From positions 751,393-815,392 of the forward strand of contig NZ_JACIDN010000001.1 of NCBI RefSeq assembly GCF_014196345.1: a stretch of 64,000 nt of DNA, written 5' to 3'. Source of the stretch: Methylobacterium brachythecii. Lineage in GTDB: Bacteria; Pseudomonadota; Alphaproteobacteria; Rhizobiales; Beijerinckiaceae. The position numbers and the translations under genes are program-made. Shown piece after piece: positions 53,720 to 62,947 of this stretch. The stretch's first letter is position 1. Every line of letters begins with the position of its first letter. The notes below the pieces were generated by a model that was given only the letters and a program-made list of their open reading frames with translations, did not search any database and was not told where the DNA came from.

Positions 53720-54928
53720 ATGCACTCCAAACCGGCGAGTTTGGCTAAACCACGCAAGCGGAGCTGGGCCATCTGGCTCTTGCTGGCCCTGATCGGTGTG
53801 GGCAGCTACCTCGCTTGGAGTAAGCTCGGCGATAGGACTTCCCATACGAAGCCGACGACGCAAGGACAGCCGCCAGTTCCCGTCGAAATCGGCACCGTGG
53901 AAAAGGGGCCCTTCGACGAAGTCCTCGCCAGCCTGGGCACCGTGCAGGCGTTCAACACCGCCCAGGTCCGCACACGGGTCGACGGGCAGATCCAGGCCGT
54001 CGCCTTCAAGGAAGGACAGATCGTCCGGGCCGGTGATGTCCTCGTCCAGGTCGATCCTCGACCCTACCAGGCGAGCCTGGACCAAGCGAAGGCCAAGAAG
54101 ACCCAGGACGAGTCGACCCTGAAGAACGCCCGGGCAGATCTCGAACGTTATACGAAGCTCGGCGACTACGCCTCGCGCCAGCAGACCGACACCCAATCCG
54201 CGACGGTGAACTCGCTCATCGCACAGGTCGCGTCAGACCAGGCCATCATCGATAACGCGCAGACACAACTCGGCTACGCCACCATCCGCGCGCCGTTCGA
54301 CGGCGTCGCCGGGTTCAGGCTGGTCGACGTGGGCAACATCGTCAACGCTTCGGCCCAGACCGCCATCGTCACGATCACGCAGGTCGAGCCGATTTTCGTG
54401 GTTCTCACGGCGCCCGAAGATCAACTGCACGAGATCACAGCGGCGCTGGCCAAGGGCATCGTCCCGGTCGAGGCCTGGAGCACCGACGGGCAGTCGAAGC
54501 TTTCGGAGGGGCGGCTCTCGCTTCTCAACAACCAGGTCGATACCGCCACAGGCACAATCCGGCTCAAGGCCGTGTTCGAGAACAAGGACCATGCGCTCTG
54601 GCCGGGCCTCTCAGTTTCGACCCGGATGCGCATCGGGGTCGTCCAGGACGCGGTGACGATTCCGGACGACGCGGTTCAGCACGGACCGGGTGGCTTGTTC
54701 GCCTTCGTCGTGAACGAGAGCGACACGGCGCACCAGCAATCCGTTAAGGTCGGGCGCTCGAACCTTGGGCGAACGCGCGTGCTCGGTGGCCTCAATCCCG
54801 GGGAGAGGGTCATCACCGCCGGGCAGTCCCGGGTCACGCAAGGCGCCAAGGTTGCGCAGAAGCGCTCGGACGGGGCGACGCGGATCGGCATGACGCAGCC
54901 CGCCGACGCTGCGGCCGGAGCGCACTGA
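53720..54928 (+). CDS. RND efflux periplasmic adaptor subunit (MdtA-like)
   Basis: Membrane-fusion protein of 402 aa joining an inner-membrane RND pump to an outer-membrane channel. One N-terminal helix (about residues 15-33), lipoyl half-motif EIGTVEKGPFDEVLASLGTVQ, VRTRVDGQIQAVAFKEGQIVRAGDVLVQVDPRPY, a coiled-coil hairpin (residues 120-175) and the barrel segment YATIRAPFDGVAGFRLVDVGNIV. ATG 53720 gives the usual leader; an upstream in-frame start adds 13 residues. One nt separates it from the permease. Confidence 0.93.
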   Translation: MHSKPASLAKPRKRSWAIWLLLALIGVGSYLAWSKLGDRTSHTKPTTQGQPPVPVEIGTVEKGPFDEVLASLGTVQAFNTAQVRTRVDGQIQAVAFKEGQIVRAGDVLVQVDPRPYQASLDQAKAKKTQDESTLKNARADLERYTKLGDYASRQQTDTQSATVNSLIAQVASDQAIIDNAQTQLGYATIRAPFDGVAGFRLVDVGNIVNASAQTAIVTITQVEPIFVVLTAPEDQLHEITAALAKGIVPVEAWSTDGQSKLSEGRLSLLNNQVDTATGTIRLKAVFENKDHALWPGLSVSTRMRIGVVQDAVTIPDDAVQHGPGGLFAFVVNESDTAHQQSVKVGRSNLGRTRVLGGLNPGERVITAGQSRVTQGAKVAQKRSDGATRIGMTQPADAAAGAH

Positions 54929-54929
54929 C

Positions 54930-57900
54930 ATGAAGGCTGGCATTTCCGGCTACTTCATCCGCTACCCGGTTGCGACGACGCTGATCATGGTCGGCATCCT
55001 GTTCCTGGGTGTCGTCTCGTATCCCTTGCTCGGTGTCGCTCCCCTTCCGCAGGTGGACTTCCCGACGATCCAGGTGACGGCGCAGTTGCCAGGCGCCAGC
55101 CCCGAGACGATGGCGTCGTCGGTCGCGCAGCCCCTGGAACGGCAGTTCTCGCAGATCCCGGGCGTCGCGCAGATGACCTCGTCGAGCTCCCTCGGGATCT
55201 CGGCCGTCACCGTGCAGTTCGACCTGAACCGCAACATCGACGGCGCCGCCAACGACATCCAGGGCGCGATCAACGCCGCAGGCGGCCAGTTGCCGAAGAA
55301 CCTCCCGAGCCCGCCGACTTACCGCAAGGTCAATCCAGCCGACTCGCCGATCCTGCTGCTCTCGGCCGTATCGGACAGCCTGCCGATCACCGAAGTCGAC
55401 GACGCCGTCGACATCCAGCTCGCCCAGCGCATCAGCCAGATCTCCGGTGTCGCGCAGGTGACGATCGGCGGTCAGCAGAAGCCCGCGATCCGCATCGAAA
55501 TCGATCCGGCCAAGCTCGTGGCCAAGGACCTCTCGCTGGAGGACGTGCGCACGCAGCTCTCGCTGACCACCGTCAACAACCCGAAAGGCAGCTTCGACGG
55601 AACGACACGCAGCTACACAGTCTACGCCAACGATCAGCTCACGGCCGCGAAGGACTGGAACGACGTCATCGTCGCCTATCGCAACGGGGCACCGCTGCGG
55701 GTGCGCGACATCGGCACCGCCGTGGCGGGCGCCGAGGACACCAAGCAGGCCGGCTGGGCCGGCGGCAAGCGCGGGGTGTTCCTCGTCATCTTCAAGCAGC
55801 CCGGCGCCAACGTCATCGACACCGTCGATCAGATCAAGGCGCAGTTGCCCCGGCTGACGGCGGCGCTGCCGGCCGGGATCAAGGTCGAGACGCTGAGCGA
55901 CCGCACCCAGACGATCCGCGCGTCCGTGCAGGACGTTCAGTTCACCCTTCTGCTCACCATCGCCCTCGTTGTCGGGGTGATCTTCGTGTTCCTGCGCAGC
56001 GTGTGGGCGACGATCATCCCGAGCGTCACCGTTCCGCTGGCGCTGCTCGGCGCCTGCGCCCTGATGTGGCTCGCCGGCTATACCCTCGACAACCTCTCGC
56101 TCATGGCGCTGACGATCGCCGTCGGCTTCGTCGTCGACGACGCCATCGTGGTCCTCGAGAATATCAGCCGATACGTCGAGGAAGGCATGAAGCCGCTCGA
56201 AGCGTCGCTGAAGGGCGCCGGCGAGATCGGCTTCACCATTGTCTCGATCAGCATCTCGCTGATCGCTGTCCTGATCCCGCTCCTGCTGATGGGAGGCATC
56301 ATCGGGCGGCTGTTCCGGGAATTCGCCGTGGTGCTGTCGATGACGATCGCCGTCTCGGCCTTCGTGTCGCTCTCGTTGACGCCGATGATGGCCTCGCGCT
56401 TTCTCAAGCCGCACGACCAAGTCCAGCACGGCCGGCTCTACCGCGTCAGCGAACGCTGCTTCGACCTGCTGCTCGCCGCCTACGAGCGGGCACTCGACGT
56501 CGCCCTTCGGTTTCGATTCATCACGCTGCTGACTTTCTTCGCGACGCTGGGGCTGACGGTCTACCTGTTCGTCATCATCCCCAAGGGCTTCTTCCCGCAG
56601 CAGGATACCGGCCTGATCATCGGCGTGACCGAGGCCGGCCAGGACATCTCGTTCCAGGCGATGAAGCAGTCGCAGGCCGCGGCCGGCGCGATCATCCAGG
56701 CCGATCCGGGTGTCGCCACCGTCGCCATGGTGGTCGGCGGCAACGGGCAGGCCCTGAATTCCGGCCGCATGTTCATCACCCTGAAGCCGCGCGACGAGCG
56801 CGACGCCAACGCCTTCCAGATCATCAGCCGGCTGAGGCCGAAGCTCGACACGCTGGTCGGCATGAAGGTCTTTCTCCAGGCGCAGCAGGATGTTCGCACC
56901 GGCGGCCGCACCAACCGCACCCAGTTCGAGTACACGCTTCAGGACCCGGACCTGTCCGAGCTGAACACCTGGGCGCCGCGCATTCTCGCGCGGATGAAGA
57001 CGCTTCCCGAATTAAGGGACGTCGCGACCGACCAGCAGACCAGCGGCACGACGCTCACATTGAACATCAACCGCGACGCCGCCTCGCGTTTCGGCATCAC
57101 GCCGCAGCTCATCGACGACACACTCTACGACGCGATCGGTCAGCGGCAGATCGCGCAGTACTTCACCCAGCTCAACAGCTACCACGTCGTCCTGGAGGTG
57201 CTGCCCGCACTCCAGGGAACACCCGACAGCCTCCAGAACATCTACGTCAAAGCGCCGAATGGCGGCGGGCAGGTTCCGCTCGCCTCCTTCGCGAGCTGGA
57301 CCACGGATCCGGTTCGCCCGCTGGCGATCAACCACCAGGGCCAGTTCCCAGCGGTGACGATCAGCTTCAACCTCGCGCCGAACGTCGCGTTGGGCGAAGC
57401 CACGGCGGCCATCGACCGCGCGAACCGAGACCTACAAGTCCCGGCTACGCTCTCGACCGGGTTCCAGGGTACCGCCCAGGCGTTCCAGCAATCACTGAGC
57501 ACGGTGCCACTGCTGATCCTGGCCGCCTTGTTCGTCGTCTACCTGATCCTCGGGGTGCTCTACGAGAGCTTCATCCACCCGATCACGATCCTCTCGACAC
57601 TACCATCGGCCGGCGTCGGTGCGCTCGCGATCCTACTGTGGTTCGGCTACGATTTCAGTCTGATCGCCCTGATCGGGATCATCCTGCTCATCGGCATCGT
57701 GAAGAAGAACGGCATCATGCTGGTCGACTTCGCGATCGTGGCCGAGCGGACCGACAATCTCGCCCCTGAAGAGGCGATCCGGCGCGCGGCTCTGCTGCGG
57801 TTCCGTCCCATCCTCATGACGACGATGGCGGCCCTGCTCGGCGGCATTCCGCTGATGATCGCCACCGGCACCGGCTCCGAAATCCGCCAGCCCCTCGGCT

Positions 57901-58076
57901 TCGCCATGGTCGGCGGCCTCGCCGTCAGTCAGATCCTAACGCTGTTCACGACGCCCGTGATCTACATCTATCTCGATCGGCTGGCCCATCGCTTTTCCTC
58001 CAAGGCCAGTGACGTGGAGGGACCGGCCGACGTCGAGGTCGTCCGAGGACCGCGAGTGCTCCGAGCGGCAGAGTAG
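54930..58076 (+). CDS. RND efflux permease (HAE1/MdtB-type)
   Basis: Proton-driven multidrug pump of the hydrophobe/amphiphile efflux class, 1048 aa with twelve helices and two large periplasmic loops. N-terminus FIRYPVATTLIMVGILFLGV; helix 4 has VGFVVDDAIVVLENISRYVEEG with the proton-relay Asp pair. The second half repeats the layout (GIILLIGIVKKNGIMLVDFAIVAER). A single permease with its adaptor, unlike the MdtBC pair; no outer-membrane factor is encoded here, so a shared TolC-type channel is expected. No regulator adjoins except the GlxA-like gene 425 bp upstream. Confidence 0.95.
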   Translation: MKAGISGYFIRYPVATTLIMVGILFLGVVSYPLLGVAPLPQVDFPTIQVTAQLPGASPETMASSVAQPLERQFSQIPGVAQMTSSSSLGISAVTVQFDLNRNIDGAANDIQGAINAAGGQLPKNLPSPPTYRKVNPADSPILLLSAVSDSLPITEVDDAVDIQLAQRISQISGVAQVTIGGQQKPAIRIEIDPAKLVAKDLSLEDVRTQLSLTTVNNPKGSFDGTTRSYTVYANDQLTAAKDWNDVIVAYRNGAPLRVRDIGTAVAGAEDTKQAGWAGGKRGVFLVIFKQPGANVIDTVDQIKAQLPRLTAALPAGIKVETLSDRTQTIRASVQDVQFTLLLTIALVVGVIFVFLRSVWATIIPSVTVPLALLGACALMWLAGYTLDNLSLMALTIAVGFVVDDAIVVLENISRYVEEGMKPLEASLKGAGEIGFTIVSISISLIAVLIPLLLMGGIIGRLFREFAVVLSMTIAVSAFVSLSLTPMMASRFLKPHDQVQHGRLYRVSERCFDLLLAAYERALDVALRFRFITLLTFFATLGLTVYLFVIIPKGFFPQQDTGLIIGVTEAGQDISFQAMKQSQAAAGAIIQADPGVATVAMVVGGNGQALNSGRMFITLKPRDERDANAFQIISRLRPKLDTLVGMKVFLQAQQDVRTGGRTNRTQFEYTLQDPDLSELNTWAPRILARMKTLPELRDVATDQQTSGTTLTLNINRDAASRFGITPQLIDDTLYDAIGQRQIAQYFTQLNSYHVVLEVLPALQGTPDSLQNIYVKAPNGGGQVPLASFASWTTDPVRPLAINHQGQFPAVTISFNLAPNVALGEATAAIDRANRDLQVPATLSTGFQGTAQAFQQSLSTVPLLILAALFVVYLILGVLYESFIHPITILSTLPSAGVGALAILLWFGYDFSLIALIGIILLIGIVKKNGIMLVDFAIVAERTDNLAPEEAIRRAALLRFRPILMTTMAALLGGIPLMIATGTGSEIRQPLGFAMVGGLAVSQILTLFTTPVIYIYLDRLAHRFSSKASDVEGPADVEVVRGPRVLRAAE

Positions 58077-58512
58077 GCCAAAATATATAGGCGCGTCGGC
58101 CCGAAACCGCGTGGCCAGCCCTGTCGTCGAGCGCGGCTCGCGTAACCTTATTAGCGCGAATGGATCAACACCTGCGGCTGGTAACGTTATACATAAAGCT
58201 CCAATCGACTTGGCGAGAGCTGGTTGGATTGCAGCTTCCGATTGGAAGCCTAATTTGATACGATAACGACAGTTTTTGTGGCCAAGAAAATTTATCGCTG
58301 CAATGATACCCATCGCCTATTGCCGAAATATACCGCCTGACATGAAAGTGTCACAAACTGCGCAAACTGATGCTCAATAACAACAATAGTGTTGCATTTT
58401 TGCACTAAATATTTCAGGGTATTCGATTCGCTGCATTGCACCAAAGTTATCTGGCAACTTATCTCATGCTCTGGTAGCCAGCGCAAAATCTGCAATGTCT
58501 TGGAGAAGGATC

Positions 58513-58716
58513 GTGAGCAATCGCGATATTTCGCACGAGTCGCGTCTTGAAAGCTTGCTGCGAGAAGCACTACGGGTGACCGAATCTAAGGGGTCATTTC
58601 GCTTACGCGTGCTCCTTGAAATGGCCTTGATCGAGGCGGGTCGCGCGCCATCGGCGCATAACCCGCAACGTCAGAACGAGCCTACTGCCGCAGAACCAGC
58701 CACAAAGCTGGTCTAG
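58513..58716 (+). CDS. Small hypothetical protein
   Basis: 67-residue protein I do not recognise: helical, charged (SHESRLESLLREALRVTE, then RLRVLLEMALIEAGRAP) with a polar tail. GGAGAAGGA directly upstream of the GTG at 58513 favours that start over the ATG at 58495, which would lie before the ribosome binding site. It stands alone in AT-rich DNA. Translation is plausible; function unknown. Confidence 0.5.
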   Translation: MSNRDISHESRLESLLREALRVTESKGSFRLRVLLEMALIEAGRAPSAHNPQRQNEPTAAEPATKLV

Positions 58717-59396
58717 CGCTGGGCGTAATCTATACAAAACAGTCACGGAGTTAGCTGATGCTCACGCGTCGCGCCGGGTGATGATACAAGTTATCCGCTC
58801 AATAGACACTTTAGTTATCAATGTGGGCGTTCAACTCATCCCTCTAAAAAAGCCTCTTTCGAAAAAATCTTAGCGCAACGCGGTGACTTCATTCAATGGA
58901 TAAAGATCTAGGTTTGGCGTAGCGCCCATAGGATTGCTGCCGAGAGCCGCGCTGGGACCGAGGGCACCTCAGCCAAATGTGATCGATTTTCTCATTCAAA
59001 TTGAGAAAAGTATTAAGGTCAGATTAGCTGGAACATTTTGCTTTATTAAGTTTTTTTTAAACGAAGATTTGATTGCCTCATCAAATATGTAACTGCAATT
59101 ATTTTAGAAAAATGTCGTATGCAAGATGTAATCAGAATGTATTGGCCAATATTGCTTGAAAATGTTATCGTTCTTAAGGCTTTGGAGCCCTTAGGGAAGC
59201 AAGATCGGCCGCATCCGCATTTCCTCGGACGGCTTTGAGGCGGATATCGAAGGCGATATGCGTCGACGCTAAAATTCCGATCCTTCGATCCGTAAGCGGA
59301 ATCGCTTTGTAAGCCCCGTGTAACCACGGCGCTCAAAATGGACGAGGAGCGCTTTCAACGTAGCCGGACAAGCAGTGTCTTTCGACGGAGATAGAG

Positions 59397-59443
59397 TGGT
59401 GCCGGTTGCGGGACTTGAACTCGCGACCTACCGCTTACAAGTG
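59397..59443 (-). tRNA. 3' fragment of tRNA-Thr(UGU), probable attachment-site scar
   Basis: On the minus strand the sequence reads an anticodon loop CTTGTAA (UGU) with its 3' stem GCGG, a T-arm GCGAGTTCAAGTCCCGC (one A-C mismatch), an acceptor strand AACCGGC, and CCA encoded. The 5' half (D-arm, acceptor GCCGGTT) is absent upstream. Such 3' halves are left when integrative elements insert at tRNA genes. It is non-functional as a tRNA. The mismatch hints at age. Confidence 0.7.
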
Positions 59444-59979
59444 GATCGATCGGTTTGTTTGGCAAATGTACTGGGCTTCGTCTCATTCGACGTAATTTCG
59501 CGAGTTTGCCAGCGTACCTTTTATTTAGTCGAATCGCAGCGAATGTGAAATTTAGCGGATTTCTTAGCTCCGTGCGTTCTAGCGTGTTGCCGCGTGACAG
59601 TAACCACACATGTAACCGCGGCTCCAAAGGAGCCATTGCAAATTAGCTTCCCCCTCTCGGCCGCCTTCGATGGGGTGGTGTAGCGGATGCCGGAAGTTGG
59701 CCGAAAGCGGAACGGCTGCTTTGGCGGATAGAAAACAGATTGCGGACATTGCCAGCGCGTCATCGGCGTCCGGGATTAGCAAGTCCTGATCTGCAATTTG
59801 TGCGAGCGTCGCGGAATACACGGCGCTCAAGCGCCAATCGATCCAATACGCGCGGCAGACCAAGCTGAGACCGAAGCGCCCCATCTTTCGATCATTAAGG
59901 CAGATCGAAACGATCAAAACATTCTGTTGGAAAGAACGAACGCAGAGGCCGAGTTTGGGTGGGCAGATCGGAGCCATCC

Positions 59980-61071
59980 ATGACCGCGCCCAGACGAGCA
60001 GACCCCTTTCAAAAGCTTCGCCACGCCACCCAGCGGATCCTCCCTGGCTTCGGCTTGTGTATCGTCGTCACTGCTGCAGCGCTCGGCTTGGAGGCGGCAG
60101 AGGGTCACCTGTTTGGTCGGGCTTGGCTGGAGGCGCTCGTGCTGGCGATCCTGCTCGGCACCGCGCTGCGCACTGCCTGGACGCCTCCAGAGCACTTCTT
60201 TCCCGGCATTGCGTTCGGTGCGAAGACGGTACTGGAGATCGCCGTCGTTCTGCTCGGTGCTTCGCTGAGCCTTGGGACGCTTCTGGCGGCAGGCCCCGGC
60301 CTGCTCGTCGGTATCGCCGCGGTCGTGGCGCTTGCTATCGCCGCCAGCTACGGTATCGGCCGGGCGCTCGGGCTGCACCATCGCCTTGCGATCCTCGTCG
60401 CCTGCGGGAACTCCATCTGCGGCAATTCTGCCATCGCCGCAGCCGCGCCGGTGATCGGCGCCGACGGAGAGGACGTCGCGTCGTCCATCGCCTTCACGGC
60501 TGTCCTCGGCGTCCTCGTCGTTCTCGGCCTGCCACTGCTCGTACCGCTCTTCGGCCTTTCGCCGATGCAATACGGCGTGCTCGCGGGGCTGACGGTCTAC
60601 GCGGTGCCGCAGGTTCTGGCAGCGACGGCTCCGGTCGCCGCCTTGAGTGTTCAGGTCGGTACGCTGGTCAAGTTGGTGCGTGTCCTGATGCTCGGCCCGG
60701 TGGTGCTGGCGCTCTCGCTCGGCGCGAGCCGGCTCCGTGAAGAGGCGGACGTCCCCGCTCCGCATTTCACCGCCGGCGAACGCCCGCAGAAGGGAAGCGT
60801 CGCCATTCACCACCTCGTACCATGGTTCATCCTCGCCTTCCTCGGTCTCGCTGGACTGCGCTCGGCAGGCCTGATTCCGCAGGCCGCGCTCTCTCCAATC
60901 GCAGAGATCGCCAACATCCTCACGATCGTCTCGATGGCTGCCCTCGGACTCGGCGTGGATGTCCGTAGCGTCGTCGGCGCGGGTCCACGCGTCACGATCG
61001 CCGTGGTGGCCTCCCTGGTCGCCCTGACCGGAGCGAGCCTTGGCCTGATCCGGCTACTCGGGATCGCATGA
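59980..61071 (+). CDS. YeiH-family putative sulfate exporter
   Basis: 363-residue membrane protein (UPF0324/YeiH) with about ten helices. Marks: LPGFGLCIVVTAAALGLE, LAILLGTALRTAW, FGAKTVLEIAVVLLGASLSL, CGNSICGNSAIAAAAPVIGA and VLMLGPVVLALSL. GGAG lies about 7 nt before the ATG at 59980. Genes of this family are often placed with sulfite or sulfonate metabolism and proposed to export sulfate; here it heads a sulfite-oxidation operon, which supports that role. Confidence 0.88.
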   Translation: MTAPRRADPFQKLRHATQRILPGFGLCIVVTAAALGLEAAEGHLFGRAWLEALVLAILLGTALRTAWTPPEHFFPGIAFGAKTVLEIAVVLLGASLSLGTLLAAGPGLLVGIAAVVALAIAASYGIGRALGLHHRLAILVACGNSICGNSAIAAAAPVIGADGEDVASSIAFTAVLGVLVVLGLPLLVPLFGLSPMQYGVLAGLTVYAVPQVLAATAPVAALSVQVGTLVKLVRVLMLGPVVLALSLGASRLREEADVPAPHFTAGERPQKGSVAIHHLVPWFILAFLGLAGLRSAGLIPQAALSPIAEIANILTIVSMAALGLGVDVRSVVGAGPRVTIAVVASLVALTGASLGLIRLLGIA

Positions 61072-61111
61072 GGAACACCCACCGTTGCACTCGAACATAG
61101 GAGTTTCAGTC

Positions 61112-61249
61112 GTGAACAGCCGTCAGACCATCAAAACAACCGACAATGCCCGCGAGGGCGAAACGAGCGGCCGTATGCGCTGGGTCCTGGTCTGGACGTT
61201 GATCCTTTCCGTCGTGGCTATCGGCACCGCGTGGCTGACCATCGTTTGA
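61112..61249 (+). CDS. 45-residue single-span membrane protein
   Basis: Small ORF beginning at GTG 61112 with AGGAG 9 nt upstream. A polar N-terminus (about 23 residues, NSRQTIKTTDNAREG) is followed by one transmembrane helix VLVWTLILSVVAIGTAW and a short tail. It lies between the exporter and sorA-like genes with 40- and 49-nt gaps. I do not know a family; it may be a subunit or anchor of the adjacent sulfite-oxidising system. Confidence 0.6.
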   Translation: MNSRQTIKTTDNAREGETSGRMRWVLVWTLILSVVAIGTAWLTIV

Positions 61250-61298
61250 GCAGCGCGACCGCTCGCCAGAATTCATGAAGTAAAGGGAGGAGACATTG

Positions 61299-62525
61299 AT
61301 GAGACGATCGTTCGAAACGCGGCTGAATCGGCGCGCGGTGATCGGAGGCATCGGCTTCGGCGGACTTGCCGCTTCTTTCCCGGCTTGGGCCGCTGGCTCG
61401 GTCAAGCTGCCGCTGCCCGGCGGCCCGGATGAGCGCCAGCTCACCACGGCCTTTCCGGGCAAGGGCGAGATGATCCTGCAGCGGACTCACCCGCCGCTAT
61501 TGGAGACGCCGTTCGAGGTGTTCGACCAGGGCGTGTTCACACCCAACGACCGCTTCTTCGTGCGCTGGCACTGGGCCTCGATCCCAACCGAGATCGACGC
61601 CGACGCCTTCCGGCTGAAGGTGCATGGCGCGGTCGAGCGCGAGCTGTCTTTGTCGCTGAACGACATCGCAGAGCTCCCGCGCTTCGAGATTGCGGCGGTC
61701 AACCAGTGCTCGGGCAACTCGCGCGGACTCTTCGAGCCGCGCGTTCCCGGTGCTCAGTGGGCGAACGGCGCGATGGGCAATGCGCTCTGGACCGGCGTCA
61801 AGCTCAAGGACGTGCTCGACAAGGCAGGTGTGAAGTCAGACGCCGTACAGGTCCGGTTCGATGGTCTCGATGCTCCGGTCGTCGACGAAGCCCCGGACTT
61901 CAAGAAGTCGCTCGACGTCGCCCATGCCCAGGATGGCGAAGTGATGATCGCCTACGCCATGAACGGCGAGCAGTTGCCGATCCTGCACGGCTTCCCATTG
62001 CGCCTGATCGTGCCGGGCTGGTTTTCGACCTACTGGATGAAGATGCTGTCCGACATCGAGGTGCTCGACAAGCCGGACGAGAACTACTGGATGAAGACCG
62101 CCTATCGCATCCCCGATACACCCGGCGCCAACGTGAAGCCCGGCGAGAAGGGTTTTCCGACGGTGCCGATCAACAGCATGGTACCGCGCTCGTTCCTGAC
62201 GAACCTCAAGGCCGGCCAGCGCGTGGCGGCAGGCAGCCCGATCGCGCTGCGCGGCATCGCGCTCGGTGGCGATTGCGGGGTGAAGTCGGTGGAGTTTTCC
62301 TCGGACGGTGGCAAGAACTGGTTCCCAACGCAGCTCGGGAAGGACGAGGGCCTCTACAGCTTCCGTCGCTTCGACGGCTCGCTGCCGTCGCTCGCAGCAG
62401 GCTCGGTCGAGGTGAAGGTCCGCTGCACCAACACCAAGGGTGTGGTGCAGCCGGACGCGGCGGTCTGGAATCCCGGCGGCTTCATGCGCAATCCCATCGA
62501 AACCGTCGCGATCACGGTCGCCTGA
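61299..62525 (+). CDS. sorA: SorA-like sulfite dehydrogenase, molybdopterin subunit
   Basis: Periplasmic sulfite oxidase-family enzyme oxidising sulfite to sulfate with electrons passing to cytochrome c. 408 aa. Tat-type signal RLNRRAVIGGIGFGGLAAS (residues 8-26), signal end about PAWA. The Mo-ligand cysteine is Cys137 in NQCSGNSRG. The C-terminal dimerisation domain is present (GVKSVEFSSDGGKNW). ATG 61299 has GGAGGAG 7 nt upstream. Its partner cytochrome follows by 14 nt, as in Starkeya-type SorAB. Confidence 0.92.
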   Translation: MRRSFETRLNRRAVIGGIGFGGLAASFPAWAAGSVKLPLPGGPDERQLTTAFPGKGEMILQRTHPPLLETPFEVFDQGVFTPNDRFFVRWHWASIPTEIDADAFRLKVHGAVERELSLSLNDIAELPRFEIAAVNQCSGNSRGLFEPRVPGAQWANGAMGNALWTGVKLKDVLDKAGVKSDAVQVRFDGLDAPVVDEAPDFKKSLDVAHAQDGEVMIAYAMNGEQLPILHGFPLRLIVPGWFSTYWMKMLSDIEVLDKPDENYWMKTAYRIPDTPGANVKPGEKGFPTVPINSMVPRSFLTNLKAGQRVAAGSPIALRGIALGGDCGVKSVEFSSDGGKNWFPTQLGKDEGLYSFRRFDGSLPSLAAGSVEVKVRCTNTKGVVQPDAAVWNPGGFMRNPIETVAITVA

Positions 62526-62539
62526 GAGGAGGATCAGAT

Positions 62540-62872
62540 ATGGGACGCATACTCCTCGCCGCCATCATCGCGATCGGCGCTGCTCCGGCATTTGCCGAAG
62601 GGCAAGCACCCAAGCCGATGACCTTCACCTCACAGAAGATCGAGCTGCCGCAGAGTGAGCGGATGTTTCCAGGCGGTCCCGAGGCCGAGGCGATCAACAA
62701 CAACTGCCTCGCCTGCCACTCGGCCGGCATGGTGCTGACACAGCCCAAGCTGACCAAGGCGCAATGGACGGAGACCGTGAACAAGATGGCGAAGGTTTAT
62801 CACGCGCCGGTCGCGCCGGAGGATTCGGCAGCGATCATCGACTACCTCACGAACCTCAAGCCGCAACCGTGA
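62540..62872 (+). CDS. sorB: SorB-like cytochrome c, sulfite dehydrogenase heme subunit
   Basis: Monoheme c-type cytochrome accepting electrons from SorA. 110 aa: signal peptide (1-19, ending AFA), heme motif CLACH at residues 56-60, likely axial methionine Met83 in VNKMAKVYHAP. GAGGAGGA precedes the ATG by about 7 nt. Small size and position match SorB. Confidence 0.92.
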   Translation: MGRILLAAIIAIGAAPAFAEGQAPKPMTFTSQKIELPQSERMFPGGPEAEAINNNCLACHSAGMVLTQPKLTKAQWTETVNKMAKVYHAPVAPEDSAAIIDYLTNLKPQP

Positions 62873-62947
62873 TTGCCATCCGCTCGGGGACCATTGGGCC
62901 CCGAGCGCGTTTCATGCGGAAGCCCCTGCCTCACACCGGGAATGTGC

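Larger units (their letters stand above)
58077..59979. other. AT-rich, nearly gene-free region with tRNA scar
   Basis: About 1.9 kb with base composition plainly unlike the rest; 58981-59160 is dominated by A and T. One small ORF (58513) and a tRNA 3' fragment (59397-59443) are the only supported features. An 8-bp inverted repeat TTTTCTCA/TGAGAAAA (58987-58994, 59002-59009) and a GGCTCC/GGAGCC hairpin (59620-59634) are visible. Short ORFs here show no family resemblance. Confidence 0.6.

Noticed and set aside
54834..56429. 531-codon minus-strand frame opposite the RND permease
   Set aside because: Antisense shadow of a well-supported gene.
59579..59977. 132-codon minus-strand frame next to the tRNA scar
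   Set aside because: No motif or start signal; overlaps the exporter leader. It could be a decayed gene but I cannot show it.
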